Source: Streptomyces xantholiticus (GTDB lineage Bacteria; Actinomycetota; Actinomycetes; Streptomycetales; Streptomycetaceae). From it: DNA of 64,000 nt. The stretch is from positions 216,953-280,952 of the forward strand of contig NZ_BMWB01000006.1 of assembly GCF_014651015.1 (NCBI RefSeq), read 5' to 3'. Both the position numbers and the translations under genes were made by a program. The notes below the pieces were generated by a model. The model was not told the DNA's origin, searched no databases, and saw only the letters and a list, made by a program, of their open reading frames with translations. This document shows, piece by piece, positions 9,901 to 18,194 of the stretch. Each line of letters begins with the position of its first letter. The first letter of the stretch is position 1.

Positions 9901-10029
9901 GACGGGCTCGCCCGGCGCGTTCCACAGGGCGACGTCGAGCGGCACGGACTCGGGATACACGGCGGGGCGGATGCGTTCGTCGAGGACACGCTTGAGTCGT
10001 CCTTCGACGAGCGTGCGGTCGTCATGCAT
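7000..10029 (-). CDS. Alpha-mannosidase, glycoside hydrolase family 38
   Basis: A 1009-aa cytoplasmic GH38 alpha-mannosidase of the usual bacterial length; no signal peptide. An N-terminal beta-rich domain (1-240) precedes the catalytic barrel. The barrel starts with GHAHIDSAWLWP, whose His262 and Asp264 should bind the catalytic zinc. The nucleophile is Asp339 in GGMWVESDTN. LTQKISWSQTNRFPHHTF and the later WGDGGGG loop follow family pattern. The central helical-domain segment is around 500-590 and the C-terminal beta domains fill the rest. It would cleave alpha-mannosides taken up from glycans. Immediately upstream on the same strand lies the decayed 3' end of another gene that looks carbohydrate-active, so this may be the survivor of a glycan-degradation operon. 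Confidence 0.93.
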   Translation of the reverse strand: MHDDRTLVEGRLKRVLDERIRPAVYPESVPLDVALWNAPGEPVPVEEGIGAAPEPVAVGDMWGAPWGTSWFTVTGTVPEEWAGRTVEAILDLGFDENMPGFQCEGLVYRPDGTPVKGLNPRNQWVRIGAPVEGGEEVRLHIEAASNPVILDYHPFLPTRLGDKETAGSDPQYRIARMDLAVLDESVWQLVLDLEVLGELMHELPTDGARRHHILRAVGRALDRVDLQDVNGTAAAARAELSGVLTTPAEPSAHRISAVGHAHIDSAWLWPLRETVRKVARTTANMTALLEDEPDFVFAMSQAQQFAWIKEHRPEVYAKVKKAVTDGRFLPAGGMWVESDTNMPGSEAMARQFVHGKRFFLDEFGIENEEAWLPDTFGFAAGLPQIIKAAGSKWLLTQKISWSQTNRFPHHTFQWEGIDGTRIFTHFPPVDTYNCSMKGSEIAHAAKNFKDKGVARHSLAPTGWGDGGGGTTREMVAKAARLRDLEGSATVTWETPGEFFTKAEAEYPGPPVWVGELYLELHRATLTSQAKTKQGNRRSEHLLREAELWAATAAVRTGHPYPYEPLDRIWKTVLLHQFHDILPGSSIAWVHREAQTTYATVAEELNGIIGSAQRALAGDPAAGRELVFNAAPHERHGVAAGAAAAPTDGGSAQLTERDGGGFVLDNGLLRVEIDARGLVVSAYDIGAERETVAPGQAANLLQVHPDFPNMWDAWDVDEFYRNTVIDLTDADEVTTADSSGAAVRVTRTFGDSRVTQLLTLSAGAKRLDIDTEVDWHETEKFLKASFPLDVHAERYASETQFGHFHRATHTNTSWEAAKFEACNHRFVHMEEPGWGVALVNDSTYGHDVTRTVRPTDSGTTTTLRVSLLRAPRFPDPETDQGVHRFRHALVPGASIGDAVREGYRVNLPERRVPGDAEVTPLVTVDNDAVVVSAVKLADDGSGDVVVRLYESTGGRARARLTPGFTAASVAATDLLERPLTDARRTELQAGCVQLALRPFELVTLRLVREA

Positions 10030-10059
10030 GAGGGGTGCTCCGGGTTCTCGGGGGCGTTG

Positions 10060-10615
10060 TCACCAGCGGTGGACGGCGGTCGCGGGGGTGGACGCGGTGT
10101 AGAGCTCCCCCACCACGCGCACTTCGAACCGTGCGGCGCGCTCGCCCTGTTCGGCGCCAGGTCCGGTATGGAGAAGGCGCGCTGACAGGTCGCGGCGAGG
10201 AAGCGCCGGCTGCCTTCGGGCAGGAGCCCGGTGCAGCGTGCAGTGGCGGACGGCTCCGGCCGGACCCTGCCAGGCGAAGCGCAGCCCTGCCCGGTCACGT
10301 CGGTGACCCGCAGCGCGGCCGGGGCGGCGGGAGCGGAGGCGGCGCCGCGCCGTACGGCCGGCGCGCCGAGGCGCCACCGAATCGGGCCGCCGTCGCCGGT
10401 GATCCGTACGCCGAGCGCGTGCGCCGTCCAGGTGAGGCCGGTCAGCCGCACGGTCCGGGTGGCCCGGCCGGGGCCGGCGGTGCCCACCGGCACATACGTG
10501 TACGGATGGGCCTCGCCCGGCGCGGCGGTTTCGGCCGTGGCGACGACGAGTTCGACGGTGACGTGGCCGGCCTCGGCCCGGTGGGTGAGCTCGACGACCG
10601 TGTCGGGCGTTCCTC
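10060..10615 (-). pseudogene. 3' remnant of a possible glycosidase gene upstream of the mannosidase
   Basis: Protein-like sequence runs on the minus strand from about 10610 to a stop at 10060, but it switches frame three times, near 10283, 10226 and 10150. It begins VVELTHRAEAGHVTVELVVA and continues through PYTYVPVG and RITGDGGPIRWRLG. It then reads LRFAWQGPAG (frame change), PEGSRRFLAATCQRAF, and finally ARFEVRVVGELYTAS...HRW. The pattern resembles a C-terminal Fn3-like region of endo-beta-N-acetylglucosaminidases (GH85), which often neighbour GH38 genes; that family guess is tentative. The 5' part is absent. The sequence directly shows alternating coding-like frames; loss of function is inferred. 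Confidence 0.45.
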
Positions 10616-10759
10616 ACCGCGCTCTCCCGTGACCCGGTGGTCTTCGGGCGGATCTCGGCCCGGGAGCCGACCGCCCTGCTGGACGGCGGCGTGGCCCGCT
10701 CCGTCCAGGTGCCGCTGCCGGAGCTGATCGAGCGCGAGAGCACCGCGCCCGCGAGCTGA
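10610..10759 (+). pseudogene. C-terminal stub of an unidentified gene
   Basis: A short coding-like plus-strand frame reads FLTALSRDPVVFGRISAREP and continues to ELIERESTAPAS before a TGA at 10757. It has no start codon in context and no ribosome site. It begins exactly where the minus-strand remnant begins. I do not recognise the family. The simplest reading is the 3' end of a gene once divergent from the neighbouring remnant, both truncated by one deletion. Confidence 0.35.
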
Positions 10760-11090
10760 CGGCGCGGTTCGCCCCACAGGATGGGCCGCATGCGCACGGG
10801 CGCCGCTCACGTCCGGGCTGGTAGGGACCCGTCCGGCGTAGCGCCATGCGCGGCGCGAGGCGCGGGCGGCATGCCCGGCGGCCGCCGCTGCCGGCGCGCG
10901 GATGATCGGTGGGCCCGCGAGCCGTCTCCGCACGCGTCGAGGCCCTGCACAGCATCGGGACCAACGGCCCCGCCGCCCGCCCGGCATCGGCCCTGGCAGC
11001 CGCCATGGAGTGACCCGCCGTCCGCAGGTCCGGGCGGGCCGCCCGAGGCGGACCCACTCCATGCGGCGTGGCGCCCGGGGATCCACCGGC
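10760..11090. other. Gap with possible further remnant
   Basis: About 330 bases without a supportable gene. A short coding-like plus-strand tail (RVEALHSIGTNGPAARPASA, ending with TGA near 11010) could be another gene end, but there is nothing to identify it. Confidence 0.25.
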
Positions 11091-11114
11091 GGATATACCG
11101 GTGAGATTGGGTAC
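11091..11114 (+). promoter_or_regulatory. SigB-like promoter of the DUF6479 gene
   Basis: GGAT, 14 bases, GGGTAC fits the streptomycete SigB-family pattern GNNT-N14-16-GGGTAY. The expected transcription start lies about 6-7 bases after GGGTAC, within a few bases of the ATG at 11124. That makes the message nearly leaderless and agrees with the absence of a Shine-Dalgarno site. Confidence 0.5.
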
Positions 11115-11123
11115 CCGGTATGC

Positions 11124-11516
11124 ATGGTCACTTTCAACCAGCCGGCCGGGGACGTCGAGACCCTCCTCGCGGCCGGTGAGGGAGCACCCGCGGTCATTGT
11201 CTTCGGCCTGATCGTGATCGGTCTTTTGGTGCTGCTCGTATGGATCGTCTGGCAGGTGGGCGCGCGCCGACGGCGTGACGCGCCGCCGCAGGCGGACGAG
11301 CAGCCGAGGCGCCCCGATCACCAGACCCACTACGAGAGCCGTCTGGAACCCGACGACTTCGACATCAGCGAAGGTCATGAGGTCCCGGGCCGGCTGACGC
11401 CTCACGAACTCCACGGTTACGGAAACATGGGGTCGCGCCCGGTGCCCGAGAAGAAGCCGCCGCGTGACTCCGACGAGAGCGGTGGCGCCTTCGGCAGTGG
11501 CGGCCACGGAGGCTGA
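11124..11516 (+). CDS. DUF6479 family single-pass membrane protein
   Basis: A 130-aa protein of a Streptomyces-restricted family. A short extracytoplasmic N-terminus is followed by one transmembrane helix (about 23-46, AVIVFGLIVIGLLVLLVWIV), then GARRRRD and a long charged cytoplasmic tail. The tail has the family's EPDDF and LTPHELHGYGNMGS motifs and a Gly/Ser end. The frame extends upstream to 10902, but only the ATG at 11124 fits the family and the promoter. Function is unknown. The SigB-like promoter suggests stress or developmental expression. It converges on the DUF6328 gene through a double hairpin. Confidence 0.85.
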   Translation: MVTFNQPAGDVETLLAAGEGAPAVIVFGLIVIGLLVLLVWIVWQVGARRRRDAPPQADEQPRRPDHQTHYESRLEPDDFDISEGHEVPGRLTPHELHGYGNMGSRPVPEKKPPRDSDESGGAFGSGGHGG

Positions 11517-11535
11517 GGCCCCCCGGGATCCGCAG

Positions 11536-11593
11536 CGCCGCCGGCACTGGGGCCGGCGGCGTTCAGCCCTGCCCGGCCCGCTGGGGCCGGGCA
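11536..11593. terminator. Two adjacent stem-loops between convergent genes
   Basis: The first stem, 11536-11561, has arms CGCCGCCGGC and GCCGGCGGCG. The second, 11570-11593, has arms TGCCCGGCCC and GGGCCGGGCA with a four-base loop. Placed tail to tail, each can serve one of the two convergent genes. Confidence 0.7.
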
Positions 11594-11596
11594 CAC

Positions 11597-12154
11597 TCAG
11601 CCCTCGGCAGGGCTCTTCCTCGGATCCCGCCCGCTCTCGTTCGGATCCCGCCCGCTCTCGGGTGCGGGACCGTTGCCGTGGCGTATCACGGCCGCCGGCA
11701 CCAGCCAGCAGAGCGCGAGGCCGACGACGACGGCAGCGGCCATGACCAGCGCGGTCGTGTCGCCGAGCGCCGCGACACTGCGCAGCACGAGGAGCAGGGC
11801 GAGCGCCACCATGCACAGAAGCAGCGCCAGCCCCACCAGGGTGAGCCGTGAGGCCCACCTGGCCGCCTCGTACTTCAGTCCACGGCCGGTGACCATACGG
11901 TGAATGCCGACGGGTGCGATCAGCACGCCGGTCGCGGCCGCTCCCAGCATCAAGGAGGCCACGTACATGGCGCGGTCGCCATCGCCGAGGGCGGAGAAGA
12001 GCGGGGTGAACGCGACGGCCAGCAAAAAGGCGAAGAGCAGCTGCACGGCGGCGAGGGCGACCCTCACCTCGCGCAACAGCTCTCCCCACAGTCGGTTCAA
12101 GCGTTCTTGATCGCTCTCGCGGCGCCCTCCCGGGCCGGTGCGCGCTATCCCCAT
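11597..12154 (-). CDS. DUF6328 family membrane protein
   Basis: A 185-aa protein with four predicted transmembrane helices, at roughly 35-58, 65-85, 105-128 and 138-160. The N-terminal cytoplasmic segment 'ESDQERLNRLWGELLREVRVALAAVQ' is the family signature. The C-terminal tail contains two copies of SGRDP encoded by a 20-bp tandem repeat (GGATCCCGCCCGCTCTCGTTC, 11620-11660), perhaps recent. Function is unknown. It lies 13 bases downstream of the DUF3040 gene on the same strand, so the two and the upstream 50-aa gene probably form one transcript. Confidence 0.85.
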   Translation of the reverse strand: MGIARTGPGGRRESDQERLNRLWGELLREVRVALAAVQLLFAFLLAVAFTPLFSALGDGDRAMYVASLMLGAAATGVLIAPVGIHRMVTGRGLKYEAARWASRLTLVGLALLLCMVALALLLVLRSVAALGDTTALVMAAAVVVGLALCWLVPAAVIRHGNGPAPESGRDPNESGRDPRKSPAEG

Positions 12155-12167
12155 CGACCGCCGCCGT

Positions 12168-12518
12168 TCAGGCCCGGCCCGGCCCGCGCTCGCGGCGGCG
12201 GCCTGCCAGCCGTTTGGACCAGCGGCAGACGAGCAGCAGCAGACCGACCAGGGTCAGTGCCCAGGTGGTGGCGAACGCCCAGATGAGGCCGGGTGCCGAG
12301 GTGGACGCCGCCATCACCAGCAGGACGCATGTCAGTGCCGCCAGCACGCAGACGCCGACGGCGAGCAGATGCGACCGGAACCGGTGGGTGACCCGCACCA
12401 GCGGCGGCCCCGGACTCATCGTCCGCAGACGACGGTCCAGGAACTCGTCGGTGCGCAGATCCCGTTCGATCTCGGCGAGGATCAGCCGTTCCGGCTCGGA
12501 GAGTCCGGGTCCGTCCAT
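12168..12518 (-). CDS. DUF3040 domain membrane protein
   Basis: A 116-aa protein with the DUF3040 layout: a conserved acidic N-terminal helix (LSEPERLILAEIERDL), a basic stretch, two transmembrane helices (about 50-70 and 75-97), and an Arg-rich tail. The ATG at 12518 is chosen because GGAGG lies eight bases upstream. An upstream GTG in the same frame (12527) would overlap that site. These proteins are common in actinomycetes and of unknown role. It sits between a 50-aa gene and the DUF6328 gene in a compact minus-strand cluster. Confidence 0.8.
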   Translation of the reverse strand: MDGPGLSEPERLILAEIERDLRTDEFLDRRLRTMSPGPPLVRVTHRFRSHLLAVGVCVLAALTCVLLVMAASTSAPGLIWAFATTWALTLVGLLLLVCRWSKRLAGRRRERGPGRA

Positions 12519-12552
12519 GGCTGGCACCTCCGTACGCTGTCGGGCCTTCGGT

Positions 12553-12705
12553 TCAGTCCTCGCCCCGGACGATGTTGGCCTCCGGGTTGTTCTCCCCCTG
12601 GCGGTCGGACTCTCCCCGCGTCACGACGGCGGGTCTGCAGGTGCGTACCCGTTCCTGCTCGGAGATGCGACTGGTGATCCTTTCGGTGTCGGACCGGGTC
12701 TCCAC
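12553..12705 (-). CDS. Small acidic/charged hypothetical protein (50 aa)
   Basis: A short frame starts at a GTG with a near-perfect AGGAGG eight bases upstream and ends 34 bases before the DUF3040 start. The product begins METRSDTERITSRISEQER and ends with GENNPEANIVRGED. It has a single Cys and no membrane segment, and is highly charged. I do not know the family. The strong ribosome site, the strand shared with the DUF3040 and DUF6328 genes, and a SigB-like promoter about 70 bases upstream support it as the first gene of that cluster. Confidence 0.6.
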   Translation of the reverse strand: METRSDTERITSRISEQERVRTCRPAVVTRGESDRQGENNPEANIVRGED

Positions 12706-12773
12706 GGCTGACACCTCCTCTTGGTTCTCGGTGCCGGCGAAGTGCCTGGCCTGCCGGATATGTGTTCTTCCGA

Positions 12774-12798
12774 GTACCCCGTCCGCCTCACGTCAGTC
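12774..12798 (-). promoter_or_regulatory. Possible SigB-like promoter of the small-gene cluster
   Basis: On the minus strand GACT, 15 bases, GGGTAC matches GNNT-N14-16-GGGTAY. The predicted start is about 60 bases before the GTG of the 50-aa gene. The -35 part is weakly constrained, so this is a moderate call. Confidence 0.4.
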
Positions 12799-12858
12799 AC
12801 TCGGCGAGCCGCTTGGCCGCGAACGCTTCGGCGGCCGGTTGCGGGGCACTCGGACGGC

Positions 12859-14451
12859 ATGTCGAACGACTCTCATTCTCCGCGTGTGGCCGAGGGAACG
12901 CACTCCCGCACGCGTACGACGGACTCGCACTGGATCCGCACCAGCGACACCACCTCCTACCCTCCGCTGACCACCGACCTCGAGGTCGACGTGGCCGTCG
13001 TGGGCGGCGGGATCGCCGGTCTGAGCACGGCATGGGAACTGACCCGTGAGGGCGGCCGGTCGGTGGTGGTGCTCGAGGCGGACCGGATCGCGACCGGCGT
13101 GACGGGCTTCACGACGGCGAAGGTCACGGCACAGCACGGCATGATCTACGACCGGCTGCGGCGGACCAGGGGCACAGAGGGCGCCCGGCTCTACGCACGG
13201 TCCCAGCAGGCAGCCGTGGAACGCGTCGCCGAGGTCGCCTCCGCGCTCGGCATCGAGTGCGAGTTCGAGCGCGGCCCGTCCTATGTCTACTCCCGGGACG
13301 GTGCCGAGCGCTCCTCACTGAAGAGCGAGGCAGAGGCCGCGGCCGAGGCGGGTCTGGACGCGGCGTACGTGGAGGACACCGGGCTGCCGTTCCCGGTCGC
13401 CGGTGCGGTGCGGGTGGAGGAGCAGGCGCAGTTCCACCCGCGTAAGTACCTCCTCGCTCTCGCCCACGACCTCACCGCGTACGGCAACACCATCCATGAG
13501 CGGACCAGGGTGACCGGTCTGCAGGAGGGCACACCCTGCCGGCTCACCACGGAGAGCGGATTCCGTGTGACTGCGCGTGACGTCGTCGTCGCCACGCACT
13601 TCCCCGTCTTCGACCGGGCACTGCTGTTCGCCCGGATGTCGCCGCGCCGCGAGCTGGTGGTGGCGGCGCCGCTGCCCACCGACCGCGACCCGGCAGGCAT
13701 GTACATCACCGAGGACGGCGACAAACGGTCGGTGCGGACGGCACCGCTGGGCGACGGCCGCCGGCTGCTGATCGTCACCGGGGAGCACTTCACGCCCGGC
13801 ACGGCGGACGTCCCGGAGCGGATCGAACGCCTCGACGAGTGGATGCACACGCATTTCGCCGTGGAGGAGACCAGGTACCGCTGGGCCGCGCAGGACAACG
13901 ACCCGAGCGACCGCGTGCCGCTGATCGGTCCCTTCCACCCGGGTGCCCGGCACACCTATGTGGCGACCGGCTTCGGCGGCTGGGGCATGAGCGGCGGCGT
14001 ACTGGCCGGGCGGTTGCTGACCGGCCTGATCTGTGCCGTGCGACCCCCGTGGACGGACCTGTACGACCCGCGCCGGCTGTGGAGCACCCTGCGGGAGGCG
14101 CCGACCCTGATCTCCCAGCAGGCGGAGGTCGGCAGGCACTTCGTCGGGGACCGGCTGCGTACCACCCATGTGGACTCCGCGTCCGACATCGCCCCCGGGA
14201 CGGGTGCGGTCGTGCGTCTGGGCGGGCGGCGCTGCGCCGTGTACCGCGACGACGAGGGCGTCTGCCATGCGGTGTCGGCCCGCTGCACCCATCTGGGGTG
14301 CCTGGTGTCGTTCAACGAGGCGGAGCGCAGCTGGGACTGCCCCTGCCACGGCTCCAGGTTCGCCGTGGACGGCTCGGTACTGAACGGCCCGGCGCTCCGG
14401 CCCCTCGAAGTGCGGCACGTCGACGGCTCGGACGGCGTGGACGGATCCTGA
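12859..14451 (+). CDS. FAD-dependent oxidoreductase with C-terminal Rieske [2Fe-2S] domain
   Basis: A 530-aa fusion: a DAO-type FAD module (residues about 40-400) with the dinucleotide-binding GGGIAG at 49-54, and a Rieske domain near the C-terminus. The Rieske ligands are Cys476, His478, Cys494 and His497 in CTHLGC...CPCHGSRF; Cys481 and Cys496 can form the usual disulfide. Such fusions are widespread in bacteria; the substrate is unknown, with glycine/sarcosine-oxidase-like folds closest. The ATG at 12859 was chosen over upstream in-frame starts because the earlier residues are not protein-like. It precedes a molybdenum hydroxylase operon by 78 bases on the same strand, so shared redox chemistry is plausible. 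Confidence 0.9.
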   Translation: MSNDSHSPRVAEGTHSRTRTTDSHWIRTSDTTSYPPLTTDLEVDVAVVGGGIAGLSTAWELTREGGRSVVVLEADRIATGVTGFTTAKVTAQHGMIYDRLRRTRGTEGARLYARSQQAAVERVAEVASALGIECEFERGPSYVYSRDGAERSSLKSEAEAAAEAGLDAAYVEDTGLPFPVAGAVRVEEQAQFHPRKYLLALAHDLTAYGNTIHERTRVTGLQEGTPCRLTTESGFRVTARDVVVATHFPVFDRALLFARMSPRRELVVAAPLPTDRDPAGMYITEDGDKRSVRTAPLGDGRRLLIVTGEHFTPGTADVPERIERLDEWMHTHFAVEETRYRWAAQDNDPSDRVPLIGPFHPGARHTYVATGFGGWGMSGGVLAGRLLTGLICAVRPPWTDLYDPRRLWSTLREAPTLISQQAEVGRHFVGDRLRTTHVDSASDIAPGTGAVVRLGGRRCAVYRDDEGVCHAVSARCTHLGCLVSFNEAERSWDCPCHGSRFAVDGSVLNGPALRPLEVRHVDGSDGVDGS

Positions 14452-14529
14452 GTCATCGACCCGCGCGATCCTCCACATGCTGGTAGGAAGTAGAGCAAAA
14501 CGTCATCACCCGACCGGAAGGGCTGCGGC

Positions 14530-15089
<560 letters not shown>

Positions 15090-15093
<4 letters not shown>

Positions 15094-16091
15094 AGCCCTT
15101 CGCCTATGTCCGACCCGGCACGGCCGCGGAAGCCGTCGCCGCGTTCGCCGCGCACACCGGCGCGCAGTACCTGGCGGGCGGCACCAACCTCGTCGATCTG
15201 ATGAAACTCGGCGTCGCGACCCCGGACGTGCTCATCGATGTGAGCCGGCTGCCGCTCGACACCGTCGAGGGAGTCCCGGGAGGCGGCCTCCTCATCGGCG
15301 CCGCCGTGCGCAACAGCGATCTCGCGGCCCATCCGGCGGTGCGGACGCGCTACTTCGCGCTGTCGCAGGCACTGCTCTCCGGAGCCTCCGACCAGTTGCG
15401 CAACGCGGCGACCACCGGCGGAAATCTCCTCCAGCGCACACGCTGCACCTACTTCCAGGACATCTCCAAGCCCTGCAACAAGCGCGCTCCGGGCACCGGT
15501 TGCCCGGCCAGGGAAGGGGTCCACCGCGACCTCGCCGTGTTCGGCCACTCGGAACACTGCGTCGCCACCCACCCCTCTGACATGGCCGTGGCGCTCGCCG
15601 CGTTCGACGCCTCGGTCCATCTGCACTCCACCGACGGAGACCGGTCGCTGCCGGTCACCGACTTCCACCGGCTGCCGGGTGACCGTCCTCAGGTGGACAC
15701 CGAGATCCGCGTCGGCGAGCTGATCACGAACGTGGAGCTGCCGCCGGTGCCGCCCGGCGCCCGATCGGCGTACCGCAAGGCCCGCGACCGTGCCTCGTAC
15801 GCCTTCGCCCTGGTTTCCGTCGCCGCGGTCCTCGCGGTCGAGGACGGGCGGATCCGGCACGCGGCGCTGGCCTTCGGCGGTCTCGCCCACCGGCCCTGGC
15901 GCGCCCGCCGGGCGGAGGAACTGCTCGCGGGGGCGCCGGCCACCCCGGCCACCTTCGCGCAGGCGGCGGAGGCGGAGCTCGCGGCGGCGGAGCCGTTGCG
16001 GGACAACGCGTTCAAGGTGCAGCTCGCACGCAATCTCGCGGTGGACGTTCTCAGCGGGCTGGCCGGCGACGACACCGGGGAGCAGTCATGA
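15090..16091 (+). CDS. Molybdenum hydroxylase FAD subunit (PaoB/YagS-like)
   Basis: A 333-aa subunit of the CO-dehydrogenase-medium/FAD-binding family. The FAD-binding motif [15 protein letters not shown] lies near residues 27-41, with a second '[13 protein letters not shown]' segment. The insert with four cysteines, [20 protein letters not shown] and a later EH-C, resembles the [4Fe-4S] loop of E. coli PaoB, so this subunit may carry an extra cluster. The GTG start overlaps the stop of the small subunit by four bases. The stop in turn overlaps the large-subunit start. Confidence 0.92.
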
Positions 16092-18187
16092 GCAGGACGG
16101 CCACCACGGTGCTGGGTGCGCCCGCGGAACGGCTGGAGGCCCGCGAGAAGGCGGCCGGCCATGCGCGGTACGCCGCCGAACACACGCCGTCGGGCTGCGC
16201 GTACGGCTGGCCGGTGCCGGCGGCCGTCGCCAGAGGCCGGGTGACGGCGCTCGGCACGGCGGACGTGCTCGACATGCCCGGCGTGATCGCGGTGCTCACC
16301 CACGAGAACGCGCCCCGCCTCGGGGAGCCGGACGATCCCACGCTCCGGCTCCTGCAGGACGACCGTGTCCCGCACCGCGGCTGGCACATCGCCCTGGCCG
16401 TGGCCGACACCCTCGAGAACGCCCGGGCGGCGGCCGCCGCCCTGCGTGTCGACTACGAGACCGAGGAGCACGACCTACGGCTCACCGACCGGCATCCCGG
16501 GCTCTATACACCCGAGGAGGTCAACGGCGGCTTTCCGGCCGTGCGCGAGCGCGGCGACTTCGACGGCGCGTACGACTCGGCCGACGTCCGCGTCGACGCC
16601 GCGTACGACCTCACCGCGCTGCACAACCATCCGATGGAGCCGCACGCCGCTACGGCCCACTGGCACGACGGCCGGCTGACCGTGTGGGACTCCAGCCAGG
16701 GCTCGGGTTCCGTCAGGGACGCCCTGGCCCAGCTGTTCGGGTTGGACAGGAAGCAGATCACCGCGGTGTCGGAGCACGTCGGGGGCGGCTTCGGGTCGAA
16801 GGGGACGGCGCGGCCGCCGGTGGTGCTGGCCGCGATGGCCGCCCGGCACACGGGGCGTCCCGTCAAGGTGTCCCTGCCGCGGCGGCAGATGCCCGCGGTC
16901 GTCGGCCACCGGGCGCCGACCTTGCATCGTGTCCGGCTCGGCGCCGGCGCGGACGGGAGGATGACGGCCCTCGCCCACGAGGTGGTCACCCAGACCTCGC
17001 GGGTGAGGGAGTTCGTGGAGCAGGCCGCGGTCCCGGCCCGTGTCATGTACGTCTCCCCCAACAGCCGCACCGTGCACCGGGTGACCGCGCTCGACGTGCC
17101 GACCCCGTCATGGATGCGGGCCCCGGGCGAGACACCGGGCATGTACGCCCTGGAGTGTGCGATGGACGAACTCGCCGTCGCCACGGGACTGGATCCAATC
17201 GAGCTGCGGCTGCGCAACGAACCGGACACCGAGCCGGACTCGGGCCTGCCGTTCAGCAGCAGGCACCTCGGCGAATGCCTCCGCCGGGGCCAGGACCTCT
17301 TCGGCTGGCAGCGCCGGGATCCCCGGCCGGGCGTCACCCGCGAGGGCGATCTGATGATCGGCAGCGGCGTCGCGGCCGCCACCTATCCCGTCTACATCGC
17401 CCCGTCCTCCGCCTCGGCCCACGCGGGCCCCGGCGGCGTCCACCGGATCCGGGTCAACGCCACCGACATCGGCACCGGGGCGAGGACCGTACTCGCACAG
17501 ATCGCGGCACAGGCGCTGAACGTGCCGCTGGAGTCGGTCATCGTCGAGATCGGCAGCTCGGATCTGCCGAAGGCCCCGCTGGCAGGCGGCTCGTCCGGTA
17601 CCGCGTCCTGGGGTTGGGCGGTTCACAAGGCCTGTTCGCAGCTCGCCGGGCGCCTCGCGGATCTGAGCGGCGAACTGCCGCCGGAGGGTGTGACCGTCAC
17701 GGCGGACACCAGGGAGGAGACCGGCGCGGAGCCAGCCCACGCCCGGCACGCGTTCGGTGCCGTCTTCTGCGAGGTGCAGGTGGACACGGTGACGGGCGAG
17801 GTGGGGGTGCGCCGGATGCTCGGGGTGTATGCGGCGGGCCGCATTCTCAACGCCCGTACCGCACGCTCGCAGTTCATCGGCGGAATGACGATGGGCATCG
17901 GGATGGCGCTGATGGAGGGCAGCACGATGGACGAGCGGTTCGGGGACTTCGCGGAGTGCGACCTGGCCTCGTACCACGTGCCCGTCTGCGCCGACGTACG
18001 GTCGATCGAGGCGCAGTGGATCGAGGAGGACGACCCGCATCTCAACCCGATGGGCAGCAAGGGCATCGGGGAGATCGGCATCGTCGGCACCGCCGCGGCC
18101 GTGGCCAACGCGGTGCGCCATGCGACGGGCGTCCGCCTCAGGAATCTGCCGCTCACCCCGGACAAGGTGTTGGAGTCGCTCGGCTGA
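16088..18187 (+). CDS. Molybdenum hydroxylase large (molybdopterin) subunit (PaoC/YagR-like)
   Basis: A 699-aa catalytic subunit of the xanthine dehydrogenase/aldehyde oxidase family. It shows the usual conserved blocks: GGGFGSKG for cofactor binding, RAPGETPGMYALE, and the near-terminal MGSKGIGEIG with the base Glu662 that activates the Mo-bound hydroxyl. The length and the three separate subunits match PaoABC-type aldehyde oxidoreductases better than purine-specific xanthine dehydrogenases, though the substrate is not determined. Its ATG overlaps the preceding stop (ATGA). No XdhC/PaoD-like cofactor-insertion chaperone gene follows; the next gene is a convergent DNA glycosylase only seven bases away. 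Confidence 0.93.
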   Translation: MSRTATTVLGAPAERLEAREKAAGHARYAAEHTPSGCAYGWPVPAAVARGRVTALGTADVLDMPGVIAVLTHENAPRLGEPDDPTLRLLQDDRVPHRGWHIALAVADTLENARAAAAALRVDYETEEHDLRLTDRHPGLYTPEEVNGGFPAVRERGDFDGAYDSADVRVDAAYDLTALHNHPMEPHAATAHWHDGRLTVWDSSQGSGSVRDALAQLFGLDRKQITAVSEHVGGGFGSKGTARPPVVLAAMAARHTGRPVKVSLPRRQMPAVVGHRAPTLHRVRLGAGADGRMTALAHEVVTQTSRVREFVEQAAVPARVMYVSPNSRTVHRVTALDVPTPSWMRAPGETPGMYALECAMDELAVATGLDPIELRLRNEPDTEPDSGLPFSSRHLGECLRRGQDLFGWQRRDPRPGVTREGDLMIGSGVAAATYPVYIAPSSASAHAGPGGVHRIRVNATDIGTGARTVLAQIAAQALNVPLESVIVEIGSSDLPKAPLAGGSSGTASWGWAVHKACSQLAGRLADLSGELPPEGVTVTADTREETGAEPAHARHAFGAVFCEVQVDTVTGEVGVRRMLGVYAAGRILNARTARSQFIGGMTMGIGMALMEGSTMDERFGDFAECDLASYHVPVCADVRSIEAQWIEEDDPHLNPMGSKGIGEIGIVGTAAAVANAVRHATGVRLRNLPLTPDKVLESLG

Positions 18188-18194
18188 CGGTCGA

